From Melieria omissa (taxonomy: Eukaryota; Arthropoda; Insecta; Diptera; Ulidiidae), in assembly GCA_963971225.1 (NCBI GenBank), contig OZ020269.1:41499264-41563263 (forward strand): 64,000 bases of DNA. Reading direction: 5' to 3'. Numbering within the stretch: the first letter of the stretch is position 1; each line of letters begins with the position of its first letter. Under the pieces are notes generated by a model. The model saw only the letters and a program-made list of their open reading frames with translations. It searched no databases and had not been told where the DNA came from. The position numbers and the translations under genes are program-made. Positions 34,022-45,015 of the stretch are shown one piece after another.

Positions 34022-35130
34022 CACGGTAGGCAGGAAGCATCGATAGGTTGCACAAAAATGTCGACGAAAACTGTAATCGGGGTTGTATTTTTTGATGATT
34101 ATAGGTGCAAAATCCGTTCGAATTGAAATCCGATCTGCTTCTTCTCAAAAGTTATACATATTTTTATATTTCGAATCGGGACAATTTGTAACACAGGACA
34201 ACAAAAAACACTTTTTTTCTGTTGCATGGAGTTTTTCTACTGTTTCTTACTAATTTGGGTGCGCTGATTTCGAATCTACCCTCAGATTTGTTCTAGCAGC
34301 TCTAGTTAGTGAGATATTGGTACCGTGCCTCAAAATATTCAAAGCTTTTATTTATTTTTCTTTTATTCTTTTTGTTTTTTGCTTGTATTTCAGACTATAA
34401 ATGGAACGTAAAAAGAGCATATTTTGAAGAATTTTAAGAATATTTTAAGGAAAAAGTATGAAAAGTGATGAAAATGGCTATGGTACATTTTTGCTATTAT
34501 TTCGAATGTATGTATATTCCGCCAAATAATTTGGCTGTGTTGTATTGCTTGATGTGTCGGCTTTGATTATACACCAAATCGTTAACTGATTTACAAAAAA
34601 TGTGTATGTTTTTGACCATCAAAGAAAACTCCTTAAAATTCCATATTTTCCGAATTTGAGGTCCAATTACCGCGGCATTTTAAAACTTATAAAAATAAGT
34701 TGCATCGGAAAAGAAGCCGTGTGGTGTTGTTAATGCGATAATGTGAAAATCATGTCAATCAATTTTTTGGTTTAGAAATTACGATCAAAAATATGGAAAA
34801 AGTAGAGGAAAAACTGAAAAAATGGCACGGTACTTATATCTCACTAACTAGAGCTGCTAGAAAAAATCTGAGGGTAGAATCGAAATCAGCGCACCCAAAT
34901 TAGTAAGAAACAGTAGAAAAACTCCATGCAACAGAAAAAAGTGTTTTTTATTGTCCTGTGTTACAAATTGTCCCGATTCGAAATATAAAAATATGAATAA
35001 CTTTTGAGAAGAAGCAGATCGGATTTCAATTCGAACGGATTTTGCACCTATAATCATCAACAAATACAACCCCGATTACAGTTTTCGTCGACATTTTTGT
35101 GCAACCTATCGATGCTTCCTGCCTACCGTG
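34022..35130. mobile_element. Long-TIR CACGGTA transposon, unit 4
   Basis: Duplicate of 22137-23245. Confidence 0.85.
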
Positions 35131-35401
35131 CCCCCTTGCTTGACTCATTCAATTTGAAACATTGTATTCTCTAAATAAATGTGTGTTCATATCCAGAAAA
35201 CATTTTCAGCGTTGTATCTTTAACTGTTTTCTCAAAAAAAATTCTTAAAAAAAGTGCACTTCTTCGGATCCACAAGGTGAGAACCTGCCTTAAGGGACCA
35301 CGATTTGAGGATATGCACTTGGAATGTCCGGACCCTCTATAAGGAAGGTGCTTCTACCTAACTGGCGGAAGCCCGCATGAAATATCAGGCTGACATCACT
35401 G

Positions 35402-37260
35402 CAGGGGCGTAGCCAGAACTTGGTCATGGGGGGTTTTAAAATTTATTTTTGCCAGTTTAGTATTACGAGTTTTTTAAAGTAAAATGCACTTTCCCAATAG
35501 GGCATTTTGTGGTGGCTTATGTGACTTACTGCAGTGGAAATAAATATATTTCCCGATTTTTAGTAAACATTTCATGAAATTTGGTGCACTGAAAGCGAAG
35601 TTATTGCATCTGAAGTGAAGTACTACATGGGCTGAAAAGTCTTTGGCCTGACATAGAGATGGCGCCAAAAATTAAGAATTATTGTGTTGTACATGGAAAA
35701 CCATCCTTAACTTAGATTCTGTCAAAGTTTCATGACATTTGGTTGACTCGTTTTCAAGTTATTGCTTTCGAAGTGACGCTACCTCTGAATTTTTGTAAAC
35801 AATGGAAAAAAAGTGAATTTCGTGTTTTGATAAAACATTGCTATTTGATGGGCAAAAATACAGATGTATTATAACATTTATCAAGCCATGCTTTTGTTTC
35901 CACTGTATTTTTGCCCATCAAATAGCAATGTTTTATCAAAACACGAAATTCACTTTTTTCCATTGTTTACAAAAATTCAGAGGTAGCGTCACTTCGAAAG
36001 CAATAACTTGAAAACGAGTCAACCAAATGTCATGAAACTTTGACAGAATCTAAGTTAAGGATGGTTTTCCATGTACAACACAATAATTCTTAATTTTTGG
36101 CGCCATCTCTATGTCAGGCCAAAGACTTTTCAGCCCATGTAGTATGTATGTTTGTGTCGTCGTACAAAAATGAGCATCGAACAAAGATCAAACATTAACT
36201 TTTATTTAAAAAATGTTTAAACTTTAACCGAAGCATTTAAATTAATGAACCAAGTTTATAATGATGATTGTTTATACCGTGGTGGAGTTCATAAGTGGCA
36301 AATGCGATTTAAAAACGATTGTCTGGTCATAAATGATGACTAACGTGTTAGCCAACTGAATTCCGCGATCACCGCAGATTCCATCAAAACTTGGCGGTAA
36401 TTCATACAAGATTAGCCGAAATCTTGATTGAAATTCTTAAAATTCGATCAAATCCTCAAATTAACCACAAATTTGATCATTTTCAATTACATGAAAACAT
36501 ATTTTGTTTAGAAATTTTTTTCATGTTTAAAATTGAATTATGTCGTTAGGCCTTTTTTCGAAAAACGAACTATCACCAGAGGAAGATCCTAAATATTGAA
36601 GTATGAAAAAAATTTATATATTGCTGTATATTTATTGTGAGTTTTACTCAAACTAGCGGCGGAAGTGCCTGGGGTAATTTGAGTGAACGACATTGGTAAA
36701 CGACGTATACAAAAATCTTTGGTAAGGCGAAGGTTAAGCATCTCAATAGCATAAATTTATCACATTTTAACTGAACATTCGCTATCGAATGATGCCATCT
36801 CATCTATAGACACTTGTTTTGACTGTTTTTATTGTTTACTAAAAGTCGAATTTTAACCGTCAGCCTATCCTCGGTTTTACCTGATGCGGCACCGTGCGAC
36901 TTTCACCTTTTCAAAAAATGCATTTGCCGATGAAAAAAAGCGTTTTGAGAACGTAAAAACCATCCAAAAGGCTTGTACCGACATACTCAAGGACATTTTG
37001 GTCGACGAACTAAACTACTCTTTAGACATGTTTTTAGATCATACAAATCGCTGTATTGAGTTTAAACGAGACTATTAAAAAACAAATTAGTTTCGTCAAC
37101 AATTTTTTTTATTATTCTTTTAAATGTTTAAAGATGAAAAGAGAGTTTTGCTAATTTGGGAATGTACATACGATGCATAGTGATTGAAAATGTTGACAAA
37201 TTATAGGCTATGGGGGAGTTCTGACACCCAAAACCCCCCCTCCCCTTGGCTACGCCCCTG
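35402..37260. mobile_element. hAT-type transposon, unit 4
   Basis: Duplicate of 23517-25375. Its right duplication CATCACTG (37261-37268) leads into the long LINE endonuclease frame. Confidence 0.9.
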
Positions 37261-37951
37261 CATCACTGCCATCCAGGAAATGCGATGGACAGGACAAGGT
37301 TGCTCCAAACGAGCAGACTGCGACATCTACTACAGCTGCCATGCGGAGAAGCGCGAATTTGAGAGACTTCGCCAACACGTCTCTCGGTGCACTTCGGTGA
37401 ACGAACGGCTGGCTTCGATCTGCATCAAGGCTAAATACTTTAGCATCAGCCTAATTTGCGCGCACGCCCCGACGGAAGAGAAGGACGATGCTTCCAAGAA
37501 TGCCTTCTATGCGAAGCTCGAGGACGTCTACGACGGGTGCCCGGCCCATGACGTCAAAATTGTCCGCGGAGACTTCAATGCACAGGTCGGGCGAGAAGGT
37601 ATATTTGGTCCCACAGTCGGGCAGTTCAGCCTCCATACGACCACTACGAAGAACGGTCTGAGGCTGATTGATTTCGCCGCAGCACGAAACATGGCAGTTA
37701 GTAGCACTAGATTTCAACACCTCGACATCCAAAAGGCTTCTTGGTTATTCCCCGATCAATCCAATCGCAATCAGATTGACCACATTGTGATTGGTAGAAA
37801 GCATGCTTGTAGCATTCTAGATGTGTGCACGTTCCGAGGGCTGAACATCGACGCGGACCACTACTTTGTTCCAACCAAAATAAGTATGCATCTTTGCGCA
37901 GCGAAGAAAGCACAGCCTAGTTTGCAAAGAAAGCTGGACGTCAGTAAGTAG
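37261..37951 (+). pseudogene. LINE APE-type endonuclease
   Basis: The frame continues from the LINE stub: ITAIQEMRWTGQG (the QE block has the catalytic Glu), CDIYYSCHAEKREF, then FSISLICAHAPTEEKDD, KIVRGDFNAQVGREG (GDFNAQ block), GLRLIDFAAARNM, and NQIDHIVIGRKH followed by LNIDADHYFV, which has the terminal Asp-His pair. The fold and all main catalytic blocks are visible. Such nucleases nick the target to prime reverse transcription. A stop occurs at 37949-37951; upstream, at least one stop lies at 23480-equivalent positions. Confidence 0.88.
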
Positions 37952-38000
37952 CGATGACAAGGAATAGCCGAAGGCTACTCCTCTAAACTCTTGAACCAGC

Positions 38001-39057
38001 TTGGTCGCTCCCCCTCCACCTGACGCAGCAAATGTCCTTGATTTCCAACGCTCGCCGCCAAAAAACCAATGGTATGATGAAGAGTGTCACGCAGCAACTG
38101 CAGCGAAGAATGCTGCCTACAAGATCTTGCAGTCGGTTGCTACACGAGCCGTGACAGAACAATACCGGGAGGAGAGAAAGAAAGAGAGGTGGCTTTTTAG
38201 ACGCAAGAAACGAGAGCAAGAAAGGCGCGAGCGCGAGGAAATCGAGGAGTGTGGGAGCAGGAATGACGCCCGAAAATTCTTTCAAAAAGTCAAGCGTCTG
38301 ACCGGTTTAACGCCGGGGCCTATTCCTGCAGAGACGAAAACGGGGATCTGGTTACAGATGCGCAGGGTGTACTGAGGTTGTGGAAGGAGCACTTTACCAA
38401 GCAACTCGCAGGCGACGAAAGGAACCATACCGCCAGTGGTGAAGATTTGGTGATTGGGTGCCTGCATCAGCTCATCTGCAAAATATGGCTGGAAGAACTG
38501 ATGCCCAACGATTGGAACCTCAGTGCTCTTTGCCCTGTGCAAAAGAAAGGCGACCCAACAATATGCGCCAACTACAGGAGTATCAGCCTACTTCCCATTG
38601 CATACAAGGTCCTGACGAGCGTACTATGTGAAAGATTAAAGCCACTCCCCAAGGCGCTGGTTGGACCCTATAAGTGCGGCTTTAGACCTGGTAAGTCCAC
38701 CATCGACCAGATATTCACTATATGCCAAATCCTGGAGAAGACCCTTGAGAATCAAATCGATACACACCATCTCTTCATCGATTACAAGGCAGCATTCGAT
38801 AGCCCGATAAGGGATCGCCTATATGCCGCATAGTCTGAACTTGGTTTCCCTGCAAAGCTCGTGAGACTTTGAGCAATACTCGCAGCTCCGTCAAGATTGG
38901 AAGTTACCTCTCCGCCCCATTTGATACCGTTGGAGGATTCAGACAGGGCGATCTTTTGTCCTGTGACCTCTTTAACTTTTCCATAGAGAGTGTTCTGCGA
39001 AAGGCCGGAGTACATCGTAATGGTACTATTTTCAACAAACGCGAGTCTCTGCGTGTC
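38001..39057 (+). pseudogene. LINE reverse transcriptase, frame-shifted and lacking the catalytic YADD block
   Basis: A linker (38001-38375) rich in Lys/Arg/Glu precedes the RT. From 38378: WNLSALCPVQKKGDPTICAN, YRSISLLPIAYKVLTSVLCE, YKCGFRPGKSTIDQIF and HHLFIDYKAAFDS (first catalytic Asp in FIDYKAAFD). From 38869: GGFRQGDLLSCDLFN. The expected YADD block is not seen after 39057, apparently deleted. At least three frames are used. Confidence 0.85.
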
Positions 39058-39069
39058 TAAGGGACTCGC

Positions 39070-39560
39070 AGCGGCTAGAGTCTCACGTCGAGGCCCGCAG
39101 ACATACTTTTGAAGTTGTCAAGGAATTCGTCTACATACACATCATACAGGAGCAATGATGTCAGCCTGGAGATAAAGCGAAGGATTCCTCTTGCCAACAG
39201 GTGCTACTACAATTTTGGTAGTCAATTGAGAAATGGAGTCCTCTCTCGAGCGACAAACTTGCACTCTAAAAGACGCTTATCTTGCCCGTGCTTCTCTATG
39301 GGGCTGAAGCATGGACAATGACACGAAGCTGCCCTTGGAGTGTTCGAGAGGAAGGTACTTCGCAAAATCTTCGGCCCTGTTCATGTTGGTGACGACTTTC
39401 GTATACGAACCAATAACGATTTGTATGAGTTGTATAAGGACATGGACGTAGTACAGCGAATTAACATCCAGCGGCTGCAGCGGCACGGTCATGTCTGCCG
39501 TATGGACGACGAGGCAAAGAGGGAGGCCGTGGCTCCGGTAGAAGGACCAAGTTGAAGAGA
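39070..39560 (+). pseudogene. LINE C-terminal tail
   Basis: VVKEFVYIHII and LPVLLYGAEAWTMTR (about 39110-39320), then FERKVLRKIFGPVHVGDDFR, LYELYKDMDVVQRINIQRLQ and GHVCRMDDEAKREAV (39340-39555). This is the usual region after the RT palm and thumb in RTE-like elements. Broken by shifts. Confidence 0.8.
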
Positions 39561-39891
39561 CCCTGTTATCTCCTGGTGTGACCAACTGGAGAGGGTGCGC
39601 GCAAAGCAGAGGCGTCTGGATAGAAGTTTTTCGGCAGGCCATAACCCGATGACGGGTTGTTATGGCCTGTTAAGTAAGATGGCCAAAGTGAATGCGAAAT
39701 AGCTTCAGACCACGAGTCAATTTGGAAAAGATTTAAGAAATATATTCATAAAAAATAAAAGCATATATTTTAATATTTTATTGTAAAGGGAATTCTACAG
39801 GCTTTAATATGGTTATACATTTATTATAACTTAATAATGAGTTTCCGTTTCATCCGTTTTTTAAATTGTATATACAAATTTGCTTTGCTTA

Positions 39892-40124
39892 TGGCTAAAT
39901 GAGTGCTGTATTAAGTGGTCTGTCGATCCCATCTCTTATCCCTTCCTTTCCTTGTCCCTTTGTACTCATGTTTCCCCCTATTTTCTGCTCCCCGGCTTCA
40001 GCCGTGTGTATCGTTTAATGTTTACTGTATTTATTGTTATTCGTTATTCAGACGTCTCCGAATAAACACCACCCATAAACCCGAACAATCCGCGTTTTCT
40101 TTCCCCGCTCCGCCGACGTAAACA
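39892..40124 (+). repeat. 5' LTR of BEL copy B
   Basis: Begins TGGCTAAATGAG, ends GACGTAAACA. Contains an AATAAA (near 40062) just before the 3' third. It is followed directly by TGGTCCTTCGAGCC (40125-40138), the probable primer-binding site, since it starts with TGG and is repeated after the LTR of copy C. Confidence 0.95.
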
Positions 40125-40138
40125 TGGTCCTTCGAGCC
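40125..40138 (+). promoter_or_regulatory. Probable primer-binding site of BEL copy B
   Basis: TGGTCCTTCGAGCC abuts the LTR. The complement would end in the CCA of a tRNA. I have not assigned the tRNA. The same sequence is at 46104-46117. Confidence 0.8.
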
Positions 40139-41774
40139 AACCGCGAACTCGCGCCGCGGAACTAAAAACATTACCAAAAATAAATAACAAATTTCAATTA
40201 CAAAAAACTACAAACCGTGAAAAGTGACACAAACAAAAAGGGAAAAATACATTAACAAAGGAACCCTCCAAACAGTGAAACAAACCAAAAAGTGTGACTA
40301 CACTACTAAAACAGTGCACAAAATTACAGAAATAAAAACAAAAATTCTAAACAAAACAAATACAGTGCAGTGCAGTGCAAGACAGCAAACATATAGTGCA
40401 GTGCAATAACGAAGCGGAAAAACATCAAACAAAAAAAAACACAACTACATGAGAACACAACGCAGAAGACGAAAAGGGCAACAACAACTGAGAGCAGCGC
40501 GACATAGCAGCGCACAAACAGCGGACAGACTGCACACAACACATAGAGGAGATCCTCATACTCGGGCACTGGGCCCCATTAAGATAAGCTCAAAAATTGT
40601 TACTAAAAAATTAACACATAACATTACACATACACTAACAAAAACATATACTTTTTTAAAATATTCCCATTCCCCAAAATTCCAGTTAAAAAATTAATTA
40701 CTGGTACCCCGCTACTGTTCGCTTATCGCAGTAAGCAATCCCGCTACTGCGCATAATTTTCGTTTGTGTTCGCATTTTTCTACGCAGGCAAAGCAGCAAA
40801 GCCTGCTTCCAACCGCTTTTCTTATTTGCACACATTCCCCCACATTTCGCTTTGTGCATATCGCAGATCAGCAGCGACCACTCCAGCTGTTGATCTCGCG
40901 CTCTCCCACCTGTGTATATTTTCGCGTTTCGCTTTATGCGATATACGCACGCACAAGCAGCAAGCACTCCCGCTGCTGCCTCCAAGTGCAATTACATATT
41001 CATACTTCTGCTTAAGCATTTCCCCACTCTTGCTAGCAGAAGTAAATAAACACAAGCACAGTGGGACGAGTTACTCCTTTTTTGCAGCATATTGAAAAAT
41101 TTTCTAGGACTTAGAAAATTTTCAATAGTGCTGCACAAACTCATTCACTGCACATTCGCTGCCATCCCAAGTGCATACAGTGGGACGATTTACCCCTTTT
41201 GCACACAAACATTTTTTGCACACAAAATTATTTTCACACTTTTTTACGTTCACTGACACGATAACACAAATAATCACATACACATATATATACAAATATA
41301 TATACATATACACACAAATATACACACAATTATACACACACAAATTTATACACATACACATACATACGTGTATATTCACACACATTCACATTCCCATACA
41401 AATAAAATTCACATTTTCACAAATAAAAACACATTTAATACACATTTGACTTCACATTTATATTATATTTATATTTTACAGCTTTTACATACATTCCCCA
41501 CTCACATTTACCAAAAATTTGCTTATTTCACATATACACATTTCTTATTACCCATACACATATTTCACATTTACACACACGGGTGTAACCCTTTTTTGCT
41601 CGACAAAAATATATATTCGGTTAAACGAATTTTCCCATTTCCAACTCTTCCCATTCTCAATAATCGTTCGCGCGGACGCGGTTAGACTACACGTCTATTT
41701 CCCCAATACCCTACATTTACATACACATAGATTTATTCAAACTTTTAACCCTTTGTCGAGCTGTTTTAAACAAA
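40139..41774 (+). promoter_or_regulatory. Long leader of BEL copy B with repeated hairpin modules
   Basis: No long gene. Notable blocks: GCAGTGCAGTGCA runs (near 40364); a conserved HIEEILILGHWA-coding or structured block (40542-40590, shared with copy C); ACAGTGGGAC modules at 41058 and 41178, the first followed by the perfect hairpin ATTGAAAAATTTTC...GAAAATTTTCAAT (41091-41128); then CA/TA-rich simple sequence (41270-41590). The leader is unusually long for a retroelement. Confidence 0.6.
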
Positions 41775-42478
41775 ATGCCTGTTGAGCGATCCCCTAAACG
41801 CCAACTAGTCACAATGGAGACTCCTTCCTCCAGATACCCAAAGTCAGCCAGTGCACGTTTGACAGTTCCTGTCACTCGGGAGCCACCAAACACTCGCTCC
41901 AAACTCTCTAGTCCCAAAGCAACTGATCCCAGTGTTGCAAAATTCACTTTCGAATCCGATAGACTCGTGCAATTATGCACACAATTTTCATCGGCTCCCA
42001 TTGACGATTTGACCAAATCCCTGGTTCTAATTAAGCAGAAAAATATTGAAGCCCAATGGGAGAGGTTTCAAAGAGTCGGCTAGGCAAAAAATCGACGCCT
42101 GCACAGACCAGTACGAGTTGTGTGCATGGCTCAGATATTGGACATCATTGAGATGCTCCAAATTCAGTCCCCCCAGCCCGCTGCGCAGATGGAACCGGTT
42201 CGACCCCTAGAACCAGCAAATACCCCCTACATTTGCCTACAAGTTCCGCCTTGTGATACCGAAACCTTTTTCGGGGGCTATGAGCAGTGACCGTCCTTTC
42301 GGGACATGTTTACTGCGGTTTACATTAACCACCCCCACCTCACTCCAGCCCAAAAACTGTATCACCTACGTACAAAACGCAAGGCAAAGCCGGTGCTATT
42401 GTAAAGCAATATGCATTAACCGATGAGAATTTCGGACTCGCGTGGGAAGCCCTAAGATCCCGCTTCGAAAATAAACGC
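41775..42478 (+). pseudogene. gag: Gag N-terminal region of BEL copy B, broken
   Basis: MPVERSPKRQL at 41775 matches the start of copy A Gag (MPVNRSPDRS). FESDRLVQLCTQFSS (near 41950) is the conserved capsid-proximal block. A stop at 42081-42083 and a TGA near 42288 plus shifts disrupt the frame before the main ORF begins. Confidence 0.8.
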
Positions 42479-44221
42479 ATGCTCATTGATACTCAAATCC
42501 GATCCCTTCTGAATATCGCTCCTGCCCACACTGAAAATAGTGAGGCGCTACAGCGGATCCAAAGCACTATAAACAATTGTCTGTCTGTTCTCAATTCTCA
42601 GGCCGTAGACACTGACAATTGGGATCCGCTATTGGTTTACATATGTTGTACCAAATTGCCCCAAGAGACACTTGTTCTATGGGAGCAGTCATTGACATCC
42701 CGGAAGGATCTGCCACCCTGGTCGCAAATGGATGAGTTCCTGACCAGCAGATATGAGGTACTTGAACGGCTGCATAGCATTCGCCCTGCTAAGCCAAAAT
42801 CACAGCCCTCGACTTCCAATGTCCTCCCAAATCGGCCACATAGATCCCTAAACTATCACACTCAAGTGAAAAGGGACTTCGCGTGCAAACTCTGCAACGC
42901 AAATCACCCTGTACGGACTTGCCACAGCTTCAAAAGACTCACCCCCCAGAGTCGATTAAAATACGTTAAGAAGCACAATCTCTGCGTAAATTGCTTTGCC
43001 ACATCGCACCTCACTAAAGATTGTACAAGCAATTTTACGTGCGTACGTTGCCAGAAGAAGCACCACTCCCTGCTTCATTTCCCCACAGGCAATGCGCAAC
43101 TCTCTCAATCTCCTAATCGGTCACATTCAACCCGACCACAGGTCGCAACAGCTCCAAAACGATCGCATAACAACTCTGCTACTCATTCCCCCCTTTCGGA
43201 TGCGCAACCCCGCACATCTACCAGGCAAAGTACGCCCAAAGTACAAGCCCTCCACTCCAATAATGGCACCCAATCTCTTCTGCCTACGGCACTGGTGTCT
43301 ATTGAGCACTCAGGAAAGTTGTTTAAAGTTCGAGCGTTGATCGACCAAGCCTCTCAGCGTACCTTCATTTCTTCGAAGGTCCAGAAACGCCTTAAATTGC
43401 CAATCGAGAAATCCCCCTTTCAAATCTCGGGCATGGGCGGTCAGATTGTGCAAAATGCCAATCATACATGCTTCTTGACTTTGGCAGTCCCTCAAACGAG
43501 CACGAAACTCCCCGTGCAAGCTATCGTGCTCCAAGAGCTTACGAAATTGCTCCCACCTTCTCATATAAACCCCCCTAATATGAACGATTTCGCCATGCTA
43601 GAACTCGCTGATCCAAACCCCTTCGAGACAGAGCAGATCAATTTAGTGATTGGCAGTGATCTCATCCCGCAGATCATGCTCGAAGGTATCCACCGGAATG
43701 TATGTGGCAGCTTACTCGCTCAGCATACAGTATTCGGGTGGGTATTAAGCGGTCCAGTACCCCCTTCGCATTTGACATGTGCCACAGACGTACCAAGTCG
43801 CCATATGCATACTGGACCCGCCCTTCGAAATAATCTTCCCGCCCTAAAGAAAGCCGTTTCGCAAGTGATTGCCCCCCTCAATCCCGTAGGGTTTCCACCC
43901 CCGGAAATAATGGAAAATCGCTTTGAACCCACCACTCCTGCAAACTCATTCTCAAACCGGCAAATTTCCCCCTTCGTTGCCAAACGTTTCGGCCCCGCAG
44001 GATGGCTTTCGCCTCTAATGAAACAGAGAAAAAGGGTTCGACAAGAGCGTTGGCTTGACGTCACTCGGTCCACATTCACAGCAACTGACGGAAATTGCAT
44101 TTCCCCGCAGTTCCTCATTGCACCTCCTCCATCCCGGGTCCGAAAAGAGGTCAGTCGCCACTCCAGTGCGACTTGCTCTAAGCGCTGCAAATCCCGCAGG
44201 CGTCGGGCTGATCGGGTATAA
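42479..44221 (+). CDS. Gag-protease ORF of BEL copy B, fused across internal deletions
   Basis: 580 codons without a stop; the true upstream part is in 41775-42478, so the first Met is arbitrary. Capsid-like part (residues 1-120), then zinc knuckles CKLCNANHPVRTC, LCVNCFATSHLTKDC and CVRCQKKHHSLLH (about 135-200), a Ser/Thr-rich linker, and the protease with ALIDQASQRTFIS (about residue 288). The usual Gly after Asp-Gln is Ala here (DQAS, not DQGS as in copies A and D), which may weaken the protease. VIGSDLIPQIMLEG follows. From about residue 425 the frame joins small pieces of pol (SQVIAPLN, RFGPAGWLSP) with the RT core missing. Confidence 0.8.
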   Translation: MLIDTQIRSLLNIAPAHTENSEALQRIQSTINNCLSVLNSQAVDTDNWDPLLVYICCTKLPQETLVLWEQSLTSRKDLPPWSQMDEFLTSRYEVLERLHSIRPAKPKSQPSTSNVLPNRPHRSLNYHTQVKRDFACKLCNANHPVRTCHSFKRLTPQSRLKYVKKHNLCVNCFATSHLTKDCTSNFTCVRCQKKHHSLLHFPTGNAQLSQSPNRSHSTRPQVATAPKRSHNNSATHSPLSDAQPRTSTRQSTPKVQALHSNNGTQSLLPTALVSIEHSGKLFKVRALIDQASQRTFISSKVQKRLKLPIEKSPFQISGMGGQIVQNANHTCFLTLAVPQTSTKLPVQAIVLQELTKLLPPSHINPPNMNDFAMLELADPNPFETEQINLVIGSDLIPQIMLEGIHRNVCGSLLAQHTVFGWVLSGPVPPSHLTCATDVPSRHMHTGPALRNNLPALKKAVSQVIAPLNPVGFPPPEIMENRFEPTTPANSFSNRQISPFVAKRFGPAGWLSPLMKQRKRVRQERWLDVTRSTFTATDGNCISPQFLIAPPPSRVRKEVSRHSSATCSKRCKSRRRRADRV

Positions 44222-44777
44222 ACTCCAAGATCTACACGATCTCCCTCTTGGGTGGAACGGCTCCAGCAATTCTTCCATGCTGAGCCAAACGGTCATACTC
44301 ACACAGTTCCACTCCCGGATCAAAGAGCGGTTGACTGCCACCACCCTCTCGAAGAGCAAACCGACATTCTCGCTCGGTTCTCTTGCTTCTCTCGAGCCCC
44401 ACGAATATGTATACATGCACCTAAAATTCTCCATATACACTCCACAAATTCCCCCACGCTTAGAAAAAGTAAATGGCAAATTGGCCAGTTTTTAAAGTTA
44501 TATATCTCAATACTCCCCCGGCTGTAGCTTAAGCGAACCCCGCAGCTTAGCCGATTTCCCATACCCACGATGTCAGTCTCAAAACTGTTTTGTCCGAATA
44601 ACTGACATCTTTTACTATTCGCAGATCGGTGACTACGCCCCAACCGCTGCAGCAGCACTTCCTCGAGGACGAGAGGCGACGATGGACGACCCCCGCACCA
44701 GTAAAAGCTGCATCCCGAAGTCCTCGCCCGTCTGGCCCGCGGCATAAATTAATTGCAATATGCAATGGCGGCCGCGA
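44222..44777 (+). pseudogene. Residual pol and third-ORF pieces of BEL copy B
   Basis: 44225-44400 holds a fragment matching the region after RNase H (EEQTDILARFS, also in copy D). From 44600 a splice-acceptor-like CTTTTACTATTCGCAG ends at 44624, followed by a short relic of the third ORF ending near 44750. Integrase is absent. Confidence 0.6.
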
Positions 44778-45010
44778 TGGCTAAATTAGTGCTGTCTTAA
44801 GTGATCTGTCGATCCCATCTCTAATCCCTTCCTTTCCTTGTCCCTTTGTACTCATGTTTCCCCTTATTTTCTGCTCCCTGGCTTCAGCCGTGTGTATCGT
44901 TTAATGTTTACTGTATTTATTGTTATTCGTTATTCAGACGTCTCCGAATAAACACCACCCATAAACCCGAACAATCCGCGTTTTCTTTCCCCGCTCCGCC
45001 GACGTAAACA
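44778..45010 (+). repeat. 3' LTR of BEL copy B
   Basis: Same length and ends as the 5' LTR, six differences seen, followed by GCTTA. Confidence 0.95.
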
Positions 45011-45015
45011 GCTTA

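Larger units (their letters stand above)
33359..37326. repeat. Tandem unit 4 (3968 bp), continuous with the rest of the LINE
   Basis: As unit 1. CACGGTA element 34022-35130, hAT element 35402-37260. Private difference noticed: G instead of T at 35375. It is the only unit whose LINE stub continues into an endonuclease and RT (37327 onward), so it marks the original, unduplicated end of the locus. Confidence 0.95.
37261..39700 (+). mobile_element. RTE-like non-LTR retrotransposon (LINE), 3' portion
   Basis: Endonuclease, reverse transcriptase and C-terminal tail in order, all on plus; its 5' end lies before the hAT insertion (about 35131-35401). Several stops and shifts. The 3' end is set approximately by the loss of coding signal and an AT-rich tail near 39700-39760. 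The clade call (RTE-like) rests on the FERKVLRKIFGPV and INIQRLQRHGHVCRMDD tail, common in insect RTE-type elements. Confidence 0.8.
39892..45010 (+). mobile_element. BEL/Pao retrotransposon copy B, internally deleted, with both LTRs
   Basis: Two 233-bp LTRs (39892-40124 and 44778-45010) in direct orientation, flanked by the perfect 5-bp target duplication GCTTA (39887-39891, 45011-45015). I count six mismatches between the LTRs (about 2.6%), so the insertion is fairly young. The interior has leader, Gag and protease but has lost almost all of RT, RNase H and integrase. It would need proteins from a relative to move. Confidence 0.95.

Noticed and set aside
21474..37326. CRISPR array or classical satellite
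   Set aside because: The repeat unit is 3.97 kb and composed of nested transposons; no short direct repeats with unique spacers.
40324..40569. A hydrophobic 81-codon minus-strand ORF resembling a membrane protein
   Set aside because: Complement of A-rich leader sequence; apparent membrane character comes from TTT/GTT codons.
41171..41785. Ile/Thr/His-rich ORFs in the BEL copy B leader
   Set aside because: They arise from CA- and TA-rich simple sequence; their products are low complexity and not shared with copy C.
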